From Gemmatimonadota bacterium (GTDB taxonomy: Bacteria > Gemmatimonadota > Gemmatimonadetes > Longimicrobiales > Longimicrobiaceae): 6,435 bases of DNA. Numbering within the stretch: position 1 is the stretch's first letter; each line of letters opens with the position of its first letter. Made by a program: the position numbers and the translations under genes. The stretch lies in assembly GCA_019240375.1 (NCBI GenBank), contig JAFAYN010000364.1, positions 1 to 6,435 of the forward strand, given 5' to 3'. Shown here one piece after another: positions 6,026-6,435 of this stretch. The notes beneath the pieces are model-generated. The model searched no databases and had not been told where the DNA came from. It was given only the letters and a program-made list of their open reading frames with translations.

Positions 6026-6435
6026 TCAGGTGCGCGCCCACTCGCCGTACAGCGGAAACCGGCCGCACATCTCGCGGACGCGGTGGCGGACGCTGTCCAG
6101 CTTCGCCTCGTCCTCGCGCCCGGCGATGGCCTCGTCGATCAGCACGGCGATGTCGCGCATCTCCCCGATCCCCAGCCCGCGCGTGGTCAGCGCCGGGGTG
6201 CCGATGCGGATTCCCGAGGTCACGAAGGGCGACGCCGTCTCGCCGGGGACGGTGTTCTTGTTGACGGTGATCCCCGCCCGGTCCAGCGCCTTTTCCGCGT
6301 CCTTGCCGGTGACGCCCTTGCTGCGCAGGTCCACCAGGAGGAGGTGGTTGTCGGTGCCGCCGGAAACCAGGGTGAAGCCGCGCTCGGTCATCGCCTCGGC
6401 CAGCGCGCGCGAGTTGGCGATGATCCGCGCCGAGT
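6026..6435 (-). CDS. glyA: Serine hydroxymethyltransferase, C-terminal part (partial, runs off right edge)
   Basis: GlyA is the cytosolic PLP enzyme that converts serine and tetrahydrofolate to glycine and 5,10-methylene-tetrahydrofolate, the main source of one-carbon units. The last 136 codons are present. They read on from IIANSRALAEAMTERGF through SGGTDNHLLLVDLRSKGVTG, GITVNKNTVPGE, SPFVTSGIRIGTPALTTRG and a final EMCGRFPLYGEW. These are hallmark C-terminal blocks of bacterial GlyA. The Arg of SGIRIGTPA corresponds to the family residue that binds the substrate carboxylate. The PLP-binding lysine lies upstream, outside the window. The frame is open to the window edge, so an internal ATG at 6391 is not the start. 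miaB begins 66 bases after the TGA with no terminator seen, so co-transcription is likely. Confidence 0.97.
   Translation of the reverse strand, partial: SARIIANSRALAEAMTERGFTLVSGGTDNHLLLVDLRSKGVTGKDAEKALDRAGITVNKNTVPGETASPFVTSGIRIGTPALTTRGLGIGEMRDIAVLIDEAIAGREDEAKLDSVRHRVREMCGRFPLYGEWART

Noticed and set aside
6026..6391. Stand-alone 121-residue gene starting at an internal ATG
   Set aside because: The frame stays open to the window edge and the residues before the ATG continue the GlyA pattern, so it is the end of glyA.

Overview
This is a high-GC (about 70%) bacterial chromosomal window in which every supported gene lies on the minus strand, so the reading order runs from 6435 down to 1. 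The gene content is mostly housekeeping. GC content, weak Shine-Dalgarno sequences and a secreted 'tail fiber domain' (S74) protein would suit Gemmatimonadota, perhaps a Longimicrobium relative. That placement is an impression from protein style and has not been tested by alignment.

Layout in transcription order: (1) the 3' part of glyA (serine hydroxymethyltransferase) enters from the right edge; (2) miaB, a radical-SAM tRNA methylthiotransferase, follows after 66 bases; (3) a 101-residue LapA/DUF1049-type two-helix membrane protein starts inside the miaB stop codon (ATGA overlap); (4) a 165-base gap holds a terminator-like hairpin, a weak promoter candidate and a leader hairpin; (5) next is a secreted protein with a signal peptide, YadA-head-like 14-residue repeats, an S74 intramolecular chaperone domain and a C-terminal coiled coil; (6) a 112-base gap holds a 30-base perfect palindrome and a second hairpin; (7) comEC, the DNA-uptake channel, is intact at 789 residues; (8) a small HELTH zincin-like protein overlaps the comEC 3' end; (9) the 5' end of fbp (class I fructose-1,6-bisphosphatase) leaves by the left edge.

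Spacing suggests three transcription units: glyA-miaB-DUF1049, the S74 protein alone, and comEC-zincin-fbp. The first links one-carbon metabolism to tRNA modification and an envelope protein. The last puts a competence channel, a putative metalloprotease and a gluconeogenic enzyme in one tightly packed run. No RNA gene, CRISPR array, insertion sequence or defence system was seen, and I see no convincing undescribed system. The most interesting items are the secreted S74/YadA-like protein with its apparently intact Ser-Lys cleavage site, and the zincin wedged between comEC and fbp.
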